A stretch of 53,570 nucleotides of DNA. Origin: a virus. The stretch is from IMG/VR virus record IMGVR_UViG_3300021185_004305, positions 1 through 53,570 of that record; one strand, written 5' to 3'. Below, piece after piece: positions 16,468 through 25,068 of the stretch (the stretch's first letter is position 1; the number at the start of each line of letters is the position of its first letter). The notes below the pieces were generated by a model. That model did no database searches, was not told the origin of the DNA, and was given only the letters and a program-made list of their open reading frames with translations. A program made the translations under genes and the position numbers.

Positions 16468-17460
16468 TTAGTTAAATAGATTTACAACATCAGTTGTCCA
16501 TCTTGATTTATCATCATATTTTTTTAAATATTCTTTTAATTTATAAAATTCATTTGTATGAACTGATTCACTATCGGATAAAATTAATTCATATATTTTT
16601 TTAAACTCATTTTTTGATGATGCTCTATATCGATAATCAACATCTCCCCAATCAGAATGTATGATAGGTAATTTACCATAATCAACTGATTGGAATATAG
16701 AATAACCAAATGGTTCTTTAGTATGACATGAATGTGAAATACTCCATTTAAGGTTCATAAAAGAGTTTAGTATATCGATACTCCATTTAAAATATTTAGT
16801 TCGTTTAAAATCATAATATCCACTTTCATTTATATTTTTCCAATCATAATATCCACTTAAAACATATGATGGAAGTGAATCTAAATAATGTACATTTTTC
16901 CTTGATTCTATTCTTGATGCAAATCCTATTTTATTATTTATTTTACCAAGTTCTATATTATGCTTAAATTCGTAAAAGTTTGTTATAGTTTCTGTTTCGA
17001 AATCATTAAATATTTCAGATGGATTATTTCCAATCCAAATTCTTTTTTTACAATAAGTAAGTAATTCTATTACATCATCTTCTACTACATTTGTACTAAA
17101 CTGTCTAAGAGAATCTCCATATTGTAACATATCAGGTAGATATGCTTGTACAAAAATAGTTCCCCACTTATCTTTATATTTCCATAGATGGTCTCGTTTG
17201 TGATAATTTGCATGCAAAAAATGTATTTCACTACACATTTTTAAAATAAAATCTGTCTTTTTTGCATCTTCTAAGTGAAAGTGAAGTTTTCCTAGTTTTT
17301 CAAGATTGTAAGTATCTCTCCATCCAATTGGTTTTTTAGAATCTACCAAAATATAATATTCAGAAAGATGAGGTAAAACTAATTCTATAAAATTATTAGT
17401 CCACATATCAGCACCACCTTGAATGATGTTACCACAACCTGTTGTTACAAAAACCTTCAT
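16468..17460 (-). CDS. GT4-like (GT-B fold) glycosyltransferase
   Basis: A 330-aa protein. The frame extends to a TTG at 17481, but ATG 17460 is a better start: it gives MKVFVTTGCGN directly at the first strand and avoids overlapping the tail-fibre gene. The C-terminal domain has GT4 features: KIGFASRIESRKNVHYLDSL (start of the donor-binding domain), and KEPFGYSIFQSVDYGKLPII, matching the E-P-F-G....E..A.G.P(I/V) element that holds the nucleotide sugar. It is transcribed directly behind the giant fibre gene (11-nt gap) and ends before the promoter motifs of the glycan operon. Modification of the fibre is a reasonable guess. Confidence 0.7.
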   Translation of the reverse strand: MKVFVTTGCGNIIQGGADMWTNNFIELVLPHLSEYYILVDSKKPIGWRDTYNLEKLGKLHFHLEDAKKTDFILKMCSEIHFLHANYHKRDHLWKYKDKWGTIFVQAYLPDMLQYGDSLRQFSTNVVEDDVIELLTYCKKRIWIGNNPSEIFNDFETETITNFYEFKHNIELGKINNKIGFASRIESRKNVHYLDSLPSYVLSGYYDWKNINESGYYDFKRTKYFKWSIDILNSFMNLKWSISHSCHTKEPFGYSIFQSVDYGKLPIIHSDWGDVDYRYRASSKNEFKKIYELILSDSESVHTNEFYKLKEYLKKYDDKSRWTTDVVNLFN

Positions 17461-17471
17461 TAATTTTATTT

Positions 17472-20400
17472 TTAACCACAATAGAGGTAACCATATACAC
17501 CCACTGCTAATCCACTAGAATCAAATGTTACATCTTCCATTGCTTTTGCAACCGTATAAGAACATTGTGATTGTCTTGCTTCGTACTGAGGATTATTATC
17601 TCCATCAAATGAAGTAATTACAAATTCTGATGGTTGTTTCATTAAATACCCTGCAGTATCAGAAGAACATAATAAATCACCTCTTGAAACATCTCCACCT
17701 TGGTTACATACTTTAAATCCTGGTAACAGGGAACGGGAACCCGATTCATAACTATCTCCAATAGATGCAACTTTCCACATAGTTTTAGTATCTCTTTCAT
17801 TTTCAGCAAACGTATCACCCAATGAGTCATATGCATCCGAACCACTTCTTGGTTCTTTCCATAAGATACCAACAATCTCAGTATCTTTAGCTGTAGTTGA
17901 TTTTATTATTTGATTATTTGAATCTAATTTTACTAAATCACCAACATCTACACTTTCACTATTTAACTTTACATATTGGTGACCTGCCGTAAATACTTCT
18001 TTCAATAATTGAATATTATGAGAAAGTATTCCATCTGATATATAATTATGTACTATACTTAAATGATAGTTCCATACATCAACTTCTTCTTTAAATCTTT
18101 CAATACTTTTAACTTTATCAAGAACCAATTCACCATCAATTACAGTATATATTTCAGAACCCTCGGATAAAAAACTAACAGGTTGTGTTTGTTCTTTAAA
18201 ATCAGGATGATATAGTGAATGAGATTTAGAACACCTAAGTTCCTTACCTGATTCTGTTTTTATAATAGACCACCCTTTACTTTTACCTACAATAATTTTA
18301 TCAATAGATGACCATCTCCATTTATTTGTTTCAAAATCAAATACTTTTATAAGGTCTTCTTTTGTTGTATCTTCTATGTTAACTTCACCTCTTTTTGTAA
18401 TAATTTTTGTACCAGGTAAAACACAATTTTCTTGTGCAAAAGATGCAAGGTCATTAAAATCAGTATTTAAACTAGAAATAGAAGTACCATACCCATCGTA
18501 TGTCGAAAACCTTGTGCTTAAACGCGTAGTTCCTACTAGTGCAGTTGATTTTAATTTCACTTCTGATGAATCAATTTCAAAAAGAGTACTCCACGCTTTT
18601 GTGTTAGTTCCATCAGTTAATGTTGCTCCTGAAGAAATAGATACACCCGTTGAAACCGCACCTGCAGTTACCGTTCCTTTAAAGTATGCATCACCAGTAG
18701 ATGTAACTCTCATACCAGGTGTAATGATATCACCAGATGATAAATCAAATGTTGAACCTGCAGTTGAAAAGTTTCCACTTGAGTATGAATAGTTTGTTGA
18801 AGTAACTAAGTTTGTAGCAACTTGAGAAGTAACGATACTTCCTGCTCCTATGTAAGTTGTTGAAGTTCCTGAATTGATTGAATCGATTGCTGCCATCGCT
18901 CCCAATGAACTGGTAAATGAGTTTAACCCACCAATTCCCGCAGCATTTGCAGTTACACCTGCTTGAGCAGCAGCTGCCGCCTGAGCCGCAGCAGTTGCTG
19001 ACTGAGCCGCAGCAGTTGCAGATGATTGAGCAGCGGAAGCGGAAAGAGCAGCATTTCCTGATGCCGTAGTTGCAAAACTTTCAGCATTTGATTGAGCGGC
19101 AGAAGCGGAAGTAGCCGCATTTCCTGCTGCCGTAGTTGCAAAACTTTCAGCATTTGATTGAGCGGCAGAAGCGGAAGCGGCGGCTCCTAATCCAAAATCA
19201 ACTGCAGATGTTGAACCTGCTGCAATCGTAATAGCACCATTCATTGATAAGTTACCATTTTGGTCAAATGTTAATTTATCTCCAAGTGAAAATTTTCCAT
19301 CACTATCAATAAAAAGTTGAGTGTTTGCGTTTCCAAAAGTTCCTGTTCCTACTTTGAATACAGTACTTGTTACAGATACAGGTCCAATTGTTGCTGAGTT
19401 CATTACAGCATTTCCACTCATGTCTACACTAAATGGAGCATCAGCAAATGTAGCATCACCTAATTGAATACCACTAGCACCTGCTTTAAATACATTATCA
19501 TTAGTACCAATAGTTACTGAACCACCAAATGTACCTGTTGCTGCTGATATATCACCATCGAATGAACCACCTGCTGCAGATAAGTTACCTGAGAATGTAG
19601 CAGTACCATCCGATTCGATTTTAAATTGTTCAGCATGAATCGAACCAGAATCTAAATTAATTGCCATACCTGCTGCAGCATAACCAGTTGAAGTTAAAAT
19701 TCCATTAGTTGTACCAGAAGCTGAATCATTCCAATTTGTAGATATAATCCTACCGGTTGAAATATTATCTCCATGAATTGCAGTTGTACCACTAGTTCCA
19801 AATGATAATGCATTTCCACTACCATTTGAAACCGAATCATCTGCGGTAAACGTTACTAAACCAGTAAATCCAATTGCTTGTTGAGCATCACCAAATGTTG
19901 GTGTACCTGTCCCACCCCCAGCAGTTGTTTCAACAACAGAATAGGTTGAGTACCAATATTTATTTTCATTACCACCCGAATATGTTGGTGCACCCAATCC
20001 CCAATCAGCGGTTAAACTAGTAAATGTACCATTAGAAAAAGTATATGAAGTTGCACTTGGTGTAGCTGGTTGAGTTGAACCAGTTTCTTGATAATGAATC
20101 ATTCCAGTTGCAGTTCTCTTACCATCAGCACCAGTTATTGATTCACCTTGAACTGCAACTCCTACATTAACTGTAATTGTTTTACCTGTAAGTGTAGTTC
20201 CTTCTGAATTGGTGTAACTTAGTGTTACAACGGAAGTTGTACCATCACCATCACTTGGTGTGGTTGGTGTAATCGTTCCATTATTATTATTTGAACCACT
20301 TGTTACACCAGTAATTCTAAATTTATTTTTGGCTATTGCTCCACTAGTATCATATCCATAATCATCACCACCTTGATTTACAATAATACTTACTGCAGAT

Positions 20401-23400
20401 GGATTACCAACTGTACTAAAATTCGCATTTGAATCCACCGTTTGTGCTTGTGGATTTGCAGATATTATTGTAGTTGGTGTTGCACTTAGAGATTTGGATA
20501 AAGTAAATTTAATAGTTGTTGTACCCTCAGTTCCTTCGTTATCTTTAAATGCAATACTAGCAGTACCAGTTGCAGAATCTCCTGTAAATCCTGTAACATC
20601 TATTATAGATGAAGCTGGAGTTGTATCATCAACAGTTACACCAGTTACATTAGTTATTTTATATTGACCTGCAGCAAGAGTTGCTGGATTATATGTTAAT
20701 GCAGTATTACCATCAAACCCATCTATCCTTACATCGGTAATACTACTATTTAAACTACCAACCGAATCTGCATCAATTGTTTGAGCTGCTGGTGTTACTG
20801 AGAAATTTGTATTTGGTTGAGCTACCCTAACTCTTGATACGGTTGCTTCAATTGTTTTAGTACCACTAGTTCCCTCACCATCTGTAAAGTTTACTGGTAT
20901 TGATACAGTTCCTGTATCTGATGTCATATCAGATGCATCTGAAGTAAATGTGAAAAGTTCAGTTGAATTATCACCACTACCAGCAAGTCCTCCAGTAAAG
21001 GAAATTGTACCAAATGATGTAAATCTATTTGTACCACCTTCTCTTGCATCAATCCTTAATGAACTTGGTACATCCGAACCACTACCAACTGAATTTGCGT
21101 TAATTGTTTGTGCTTGAGGTGTTACAAAAACTTCCACATTTGGAACGGCAGCAGTTGCTTTTGAAAAACTAAATTTAACTTCTTGTGTTCCAAGTGTTCC
21201 TTCAAAATCTTTAAAAGAAATAGAAGCTATACCTATTGCAGAATTTCCACTAAATGAAGTTACATCTATTGTAGATGTACTTGGAGTTGTATCATCAACA
21301 GTTACACCAGTTACATCAGTTATTTTAAATTCACCTGCATCAAGAGTTCCTTGATTATATGTTAACTCTGTATTACCATCTGCACCCTTTATAGTTATAT
21401 CAGTAATATTACTATTTAAACTACCCAATGAATCTGCATCTATTGTTTGTGCTTGTGGGTCTGCTTTAAAGTTTGAACTTGGTTGTGCCTTTCTTACTCG
21501 TGTAACAACCACCTGTACATCTTTTTGACCAAGTGTTCCTTCTCCATCTGTAAATTTTACAGGAATTAGAATAGTACCGGTATCATCAGTCATATCAGAT
21601 GCAGTTGATGTAATAGATAATGTGTTTGAAGATATAGAACCCGTTAACCCATTACTAAATGTTGGAGTGTGTATTGAAGTAAATCTATCCGTACCTCCTT
21701 CAGTTGCTTTAACTAAAATATTTTGTGGAGTTGCTGAACCACTACCTAGTGAGTTAGCTTCTATTGTTTGTGCCAATGGTCTACCAGAAACTTCTACGTT
21801 TGGTTGACCAACTCTTGTTCTTGAAATAGTAGATACAATAGTTTTAGTACCTTGAGTACCTTCACTATCAGTAAAGGTTACAGGTATTGTTATTGTTTCA
21901 GTATCCGATGTCATATCAGATGCAGAATCTGTAATCACAATAGTATTTGTAGATATAGAACCCGTTAATCCCCCACTATATGTTGGATTACCAATTGAAC
22001 CAAATCGTGAAGTACCACCCTCGGTTGCACTTAATGTTAAGTTATTTGGTGTTGCTGAACCAGAACCTCTTGAGTTTCCAGCAATTGTTTGTGCAATAGG
22101 AGAAACAGCAAGTTCTATATTTGGTACAGAATTTTTAGCTTTAGTATAGGATACTATTTTTTGAAATGATTGAGATGTTGCATTATCACCTGCAAGATAT
22201 TCAATATTTAATGTTAAAGAACCACTATCCTTAGTGTTTGAAAACGCAGATATTCCATATGAATTTGAAGTTGGTGATGTACTGATAGGAGTTACATTAG
22301 TACCACTAACACTTGTTATATCAAATGTATTTTTTGCTCTACCATCTCCTACATCATCATGTGTTATTTGTGAAGAACCAATATTCATTTGAACAGTTCC
22401 TACCGATGATGCCAATCCACCAATTACAACACCAGTTGATTTTGCTGGAAATGTTGTGGATTCGTTTGATAGTACAAGTGAAACTGCATCAAAGTTAATT
22501 ACTTTAGATAATGTGATTTCATCCGATTGTTTATTACCAAAAACATCAGAACCTGTAAATGAATATGTTACCTCATCAAAGTTATTTGATGCAAATGATG
22601 CAGAGAACTGATTAGATGTTATACTATATGAATCAATACCATTTACAGTTTCTACAAAATTAAGTGGTGGTCTATTACTTCCACTATTTACTTCAATTGG
22701 TGTTATCAATGAAGCTAAGTTTTTTCTTTGTGCTCTTACAGTTATACTTTGTCCACTTGGTTTTGAAGAAAGAGTTGTTGGTTCATATGTAAATTGATTT
22801 GCATTAGAAGTTACAATAAGTTGAGGTGCATTATCACCATCTTCTAATCTATATACAGTTTCGAATTCTTGTTCACTTTCCAAAGAAGCAGTATAAACAA
22901 CAGAACCTACAAATGGTTCATATAATCCATCTGTTCTTGAACCAGTAAAGTTGTTAATAGTAATAATACCACCTGCAGGATTTACACTTGTTAGTAAACC
23001 TGGATATTGTGTATAATCACTAGGATTTAAATAGTTACCATCCGTATCAAATGCAGATGATTCAAATAAAGTAGAACCTGTTAAGTTGTTCTGTGTTAGT
23101 TTAAATTGTATTTGTTGTCCTTTTGGATTTTGTACTGAACCACTTGAGAATCTAAATGCGTTTCTATCAGATTCAAATGTTAGTAACTTAGCACTCGTTG
23201 GAAAGTCATTACCACCATCAAATACACCAACTGCTAATACATCAACAGGTATGTAATTATTATTTATATCATAAAACTCAAATTTAAAATCAAAAGTTTC
23301 TGATATTGTTTTTCTTGGTATATCTTGTATTAAAGTAAACTCATCTGGTGAAAATGATGTATCTTGTGCATTTCTTAAAGATGCATTTGAAATATACCAA

Positions 23401-24815
23401 TCATCTCCTTGTACTTCAAATACTAATTTTGCATCACCTGTATTTTCTGATATTATATTTTGAGATACCGATTGTCTTGCTCTATAAATTGCAGAACCAT
23501 CGATTGTTAAAAAGTTTTGTGTAAAATTAGATGAACTAAAATATGCAGTAATACTCTTATCGGTATCATCGAGAGCCCCACTTAATATTGTTTTAAAGTT
23601 AAGTGTATATTCTACATCTTTAGATACTGAAAGTGATTGTGATGTTATTAATTTTTGAACTCCACCAGCAGTAGTATCATAATCGAATTTTAATGCTTGA
23701 GATAATGTATCTGAATCTACACTTACTACATGGTCGTTTGAAGAAGTAATCCAATAATTTGAAAGGTTACTTTCATCAAATCTACCATATGATAATTCAG
23801 TATCAGAGTTTGTTGTAATATCTCTAAGTAATTCGGATGATTCTAATTTTGATTCTTGAACGAATTGGAAATCACCAACTGCATTTCTTGATTTTCTAAA
23901 TACCTTAACACGAGCAACATCACCCACAAAAGTTTTAAGTTTTGAAAAATCAATTTTTGCAAAAGAACCAGTTAATGAAGTTTCTCCAATTACTTGATTT
24001 TGAAAATCAGTATAACTTACAGAATAAGAACCAGATTCAAACTCTTCTACGATGTTATTTACAGTATATGGTACATCAACAAGAACTTGTTTAGAATTTA
24101 ATACTTCTATAATTCTAGGAGAATAGTTTAAACCGGCAAGATTAATTACATTTTCATCTACATCAACATCCCAAGAACCACTTGTTCTTTCTAAACCATA
24201 TGATACTCCAGCTCTCCATGTAGATAAATCAGAACCAACATCTGGTACTAGTGCAAATCCATGTACATGACCAGTTTCAGTTACGGTTGGAATACTTTTT
24301 GAAAATATAGGTTTTATTAACTCTGTAATTTCAACAGTAGGTCTTTTATAGAATCTTACAATACTTTCGTTTGATAGATTTTTGTTTACTTGAAATGTTT
24401 TTTCCCACTTAACATTATAAACACCCTTCCATTCATTTGGTACATCTACTAGAGCTCCAAAAGAATCTCTATATTTTTTTAATTCACCAAGTATGGTTAT
24501 TTTTCCTGCTCCAATTGGAGTATCATCATAGATATGAACTGATATTAATTTAGATGTACCTTCATAATATTCTGGTACACCATTACCAGGTTCAAAGTAT
24601 ATAGGATTTCCTTCTACATCGAGTAACTCTATTTTAACGTCAGAACTTTCTTTTAATTCAGGACAACCTTCTATAAGAAATCCATTTTTTCCACCTGTTA
24701 ATGTTTCCCTAAGTTCAGTAATTTTGAAATATTCCGAATTTGGGTTATCATCATTAACAAATGTTGAAAAATTACTAAGATTTTGAAAAGGTGAGAATTT
24801 TTTAATAATTGCCAT
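17472..24815 (-). CDS. Giant tail fibre protein with Ig-like repeats, coiled-coil stalk and Hint domain
   Basis: A 2447-aa virion protein. In order: an N-terminal beta-rich part (1 to about 880) with many FTGS and TSSN segments; six repeats of about 110 aa (about 905-1560), each opening with AQT(I/V); Gly/Ser-rich fibre repeats (about 1600-1850, such as GTFGGSVTIGTND and FKVGTGTFGN); an Ala/Ser/Gln coiled coil with a 22-aa repeat (SNAESFATTAAGN...); a stalk; a Hint domain at 2131-2267 starting CVLPGTKI and ending GILSHN; and a C-terminal domain of 180 aa with VDVGDLVKLDSNN and VSRGDLLCSSDTAGYLM. The composition and size fit a host-recognition fibre. It starts 23 nt after a late-promoter motif. 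Confidence 0.8.
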   Translation of the reverse strand: MAIIKKFSPFQNLSNFSTFVNDDNPNSEYFKITELRETLTGGKNGFLIEGCPELKESSDVKIELLDVEGNPIYFEPGNGVPEYYEGTSKLISVHIYDDTPIGAGKITILGELKKYRDSFGALVDVPNEWKGVYNVKWEKTFQVNKNLSNESIVRFYKRPTVEITELIKPIFSKSIPTVTETGHVHGFALVPDVGSDLSTWRAGVSYGLERTSGSWDVDVDENVINLAGLNYSPRIIEVLNSKQVLVDVPYTVNNIVEEFESGSYSVSYTDFQNQVIGETSLTGSFAKIDFSKLKTFVGDVARVKVFRKSRNAVGDFQFVQESKLESSELLRDITTNSDTELSYGRFDESNLSNYWITSSNDHVVSVDSDTLSQALKFDYDTTAGGVQKLITSQSLSVSKDVEYTLNFKTILSGALDDTDKSITAYFSSSNFTQNFLTIDGSAIYRARQSVSQNIISENTGDAKLVFEVQGDDWYISNASLRNAQDTSFSPDEFTLIQDIPRKTISETFDFKFEFYDINNNYIPVDVLAVGVFDGGNDFPTSAKLLTFESDRNAFRFSSGSVQNPKGQQIQFKLTQNNLTGSTLFESSAFDTDGNYLNPSDYTQYPGLLTSVNPAGGIITINNFTGSRTDGLYEPFVGSVVYTASLESEQEFETVYRLEDGDNAPQLIVTSNANQFTYEPTTLSSKPSGQSITVRAQRKNLASLITPIEVNSGSNRPPLNFVETVNGIDSYSITSNQFSASFASNNFDEVTYSFTGSDVFGNKQSDEITLSKVINFDAVSLVLSNESTTFPAKSTGVVIGGLASSVGTVQMNIGSSQITHDDVGDGRAKNTFDITSVSGTNVTPISTSPTSNSYGISAFSNTKDSGSLTLNIEYLAGDNATSQSFQKIVSYTKAKNSVPNIELAVSPIAQTIAGNSRGSGSATPNNLTLSATEGGTSRFGSIGNPTYSGGLTGSISTNTIVITDSASDMTSDTETITIPVTFTDSEGTQGTKTIVSTISRTRVGQPNVEVSGRPLAQTIEANSLGSGSATPQNILVKATEGGTDRFTSIHTPTFSNGLTGSISSNTLSITSTASDMTDDTGTILIPVKFTDGEGTLGQKDVQVVVTRVRKAQPSSNFKADPQAQTIDADSLGSLNSNITDITIKGADGNTELTYNQGTLDAGEFKITDVTGVTVDDTTPSTSTIDVTSFSGNSAIGIASISFKDFEGTLGTQEVKFSFSKATAAVPNVEVFVTPQAQTINANSVGSGSDVPSSLRIDAREGGTNRFTSFGTISFTGGLAGSGDNSTELFTFTSDASDMTSDTGTVSIPVNFTDGEGTSGTKTIEATVSRVRVAQPNTNFSVTPAAQTIDADSVGSLNSSITDVRIDGFDGNTALTYNPATLAAGQYKITNVTGVTVDDTTPASSIIDVTGFTGDSATGTASIAFKDNEGTEGTTTIKFTLSKSLSATPTTIISANPQAQTVDSNANFSTVGNPSAVSIIVNQGGDDYGYDTSGAIAKNKFRITGVTSGSNNNNGTITPTTPSDGDGTTSVVTLSYTNSEGTTLTGKTITVNVGVAVQGESITGADGKRTATGMIHYQETGSTQPATPSATSYTFSNGTFTSLTADWGLGAPTYSGGNENKYWYSTYSVVETTAGGGTGTPTFGDAQQAIGFTGLVTFTADDSVSNGSGNALSFGTSGTTAIHGDNISTGRIISTNWNDSASGTTNGILTSTGYAAAGMAINLDSGSIHAEQFKIESDGTATFSGNLSAAGGSFDGDISAATGTFGGSVTIGTNDNVFKAGASGIQLGDATFADAPFSVDMSGNAVMNSATIGPVSVTSTVFKVGTGTFGNANTQLFIDSDGKFSLGDKLTFDQNGNLSMNGAITIAAGSTSAVDFGLGAAASASAAQSNAESFATTAAGNAATSASAAQSNAESFATTASGNAALSASAAQSSATAAAQSATAAAQAAAAAQAGVTANAAGIGGLNSFTSSLGAMAAIDSINSGTSTTYIGAGSIVTSQVATNLVTSTNYSYSSGNFSTAGSTFDLSSGDIITPGMRVTSTGDAYFKGTVTAGAVSTGVSISSGATLTDGTNTKAWSTLFEIDSSEVKLKSTALVGTTRLSTRFSTYDGYGTSISSLNTDFNDLASFAQENCVLPGTKIITKRGEVNIEDTTKEDLIKVFDFETNKWRWSSIDKIIVGKSKGWSIIKTESGKELRCSKSHSLYHPDFKEQTQPVSFLSEGSEIYTVIDGELVLDKVKSIERFKEEVDVWNYHLSIVHNYISDGILSHNIQLLKEVFTAGHQYVKLNSESVDVGDLVKLDSNNQIIKSTTAKDTEIVGILWKEPRSGSDAYDSLGDTFAENERDTKTMWKVASIGDSYESGSRSLLPGFKVCNQGGDVSRGDLLCSSDTAGYLMKQPSEFVITSFDGDNNPQYEARQSQCSYTVAKAMEDVTFDSSGLAVGVYGYLYCG
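18015..18425 (-). other. Hint (bacterial intein-like) domain inside the tail fibre, residues 2131-2267
   Basis: A 137-residue block within the fibre with intein-type motifs: block A starts at Cys2131 (CVLPGTKIITKRGEVNIED); block B is ESGKELRCSKSHSLYH, holding the conserved His; block F/G is VWNYHLSIVHNYISDGILSHN split by a short turn, ending in His-Asn. The residue after Asn2267 is Ile, not Ser, Thr or Cys, so standard protein splicing is not expected. Cleavage at the N-terminal Cys or C-terminal Asn, as in type A bacterial intein-like domains, is possible. It is too short to contain a homing endonuclease. Confidence 0.75.
19023..19184 (-). repeat. 66-bp tandem repeat in fibre coiled coil (about 2.5 copies)
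   Basis: Units starting at 19023, 19089 and a partial one at 19155 on the plus strand share long identical stretches. Each encodes a 22-residue unit (SNAESFATTAAGN followed by AATSASAAQ, with small changes). Continuous with further Ala/Gln repeats down to about 18955. The identity at DNA level implies recent slippage or duplication; copy number may vary between related phages. Confidence 0.85.
20130..22120 (-). repeat. Six tandem about-110-aa Ig/cadherin-like repeats in the tail fibre
   Basis: Each repeat opens with AQTIxxNS or a variant near plus positions 22090, 21763, 21445, 21103, 20780 and 20445, and ends with an EGT.G or similar turn and a basic R-x-R or SK strand. Two subtypes are visible: one with (T/R)EGGT and ASDM, one with DGNT and VTGVTVDDTTP. 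Copies 3 and 5 are the second subtype. A duplicated DNA segment (ttgtatcatc at 20621 and at 21287) shows a 666-bp period, so a two-repeat unit was duplicated. Confidence 0.75.
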
Positions 24816-24838
24816 ATATAATTTCCTATTATTCTTAC

Positions 24839-24847
24839 TATAAATAT
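24839..24847 (-). promoter_or_regulatory. Putative late promoter motif, tail fibre
   Basis: Exact TATAAATAT on the plus strand, 23 nt before the ATG of the giant fibre gene. It also lies upstream of the divergent small RHH gene (24895), so a regulator binding here could affect both. Confidence 0.5.
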
Positions 24848-24894
24848 ATTTAAATTATATTTACTAATATATATTCAATAGAAATCTATACACT

Positions 24895-25068
24895 ATGGGA
24901 AAATACACTACAATACAAGTAAAACGAGAACTATATAAGGAATTACATAATTACTGTTGTGAGAATGGTTATTCTAAAAGTGGGTTAATTGAAAGATTAA
25001 TAAAACAAAGAATCAATCAACCCAATCAACCAAAGCCTACAAATGCTTTAAGAGTTTCTAAAACTTAA
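24895..25068 (+). CDS. Ribbon-helix-helix (RHH) DNA-binding protein, 57 aa
   Basis: The only well-supported plus-strand gene. ATG 24895, TAA 25066-25068. The sequence opens with a beta strand YTTIQVKRELYKELH, then YCCENGYSKSGLIERLIKQ, matching the RHH pattern (strand, helix, G-(Y/x)-S-x-S-x-(F/L)-I turn, second helix) of Arc/MetJ/CopG-like regulators that bind DNA as dimers. A short polar tail (NQPNQPKPTNALRVSKT) follows. It is divergent from the tail-fibre gene across a 79-nt AT-rich gap and runs 11 nt into the end of the convergent gp47-gp46 gene. Probably a small transcription regulator; the target is not known. Confidence 0.75.
   Translation: MGKYTTIQVKRELYKELHNYCCENGYSKSGLIERLIKQRINQPNQPKPTNALRVSKT

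Noticed and set aside
17461-17481. TTG start for the GT4-like gene
   Set aside because: It overlaps the tail-fibre end, and ATG 17460 places the start exactly before the first Rossmann strand.
18015-18425. Full splicing intein with homing endonuclease
   Set aside because: The domain is only 137 residues with no endonuclease insert, and the residue after the terminal Asn is Ile rather than Ser, Thr or Cys.
18376-18792. 138-aa plus-strand open frame inside the tail fibre
   Set aside because: Antisense of the Hint/stalk region; low-complexity Val/Pro/Ser-rich translation with no motif.
19023-19184. CRISPR-like repeat array
   Set aside because: The 66-bp repeats have no spacers and stay in frame within the fibre gene; they encode a coiled-coil repeat.
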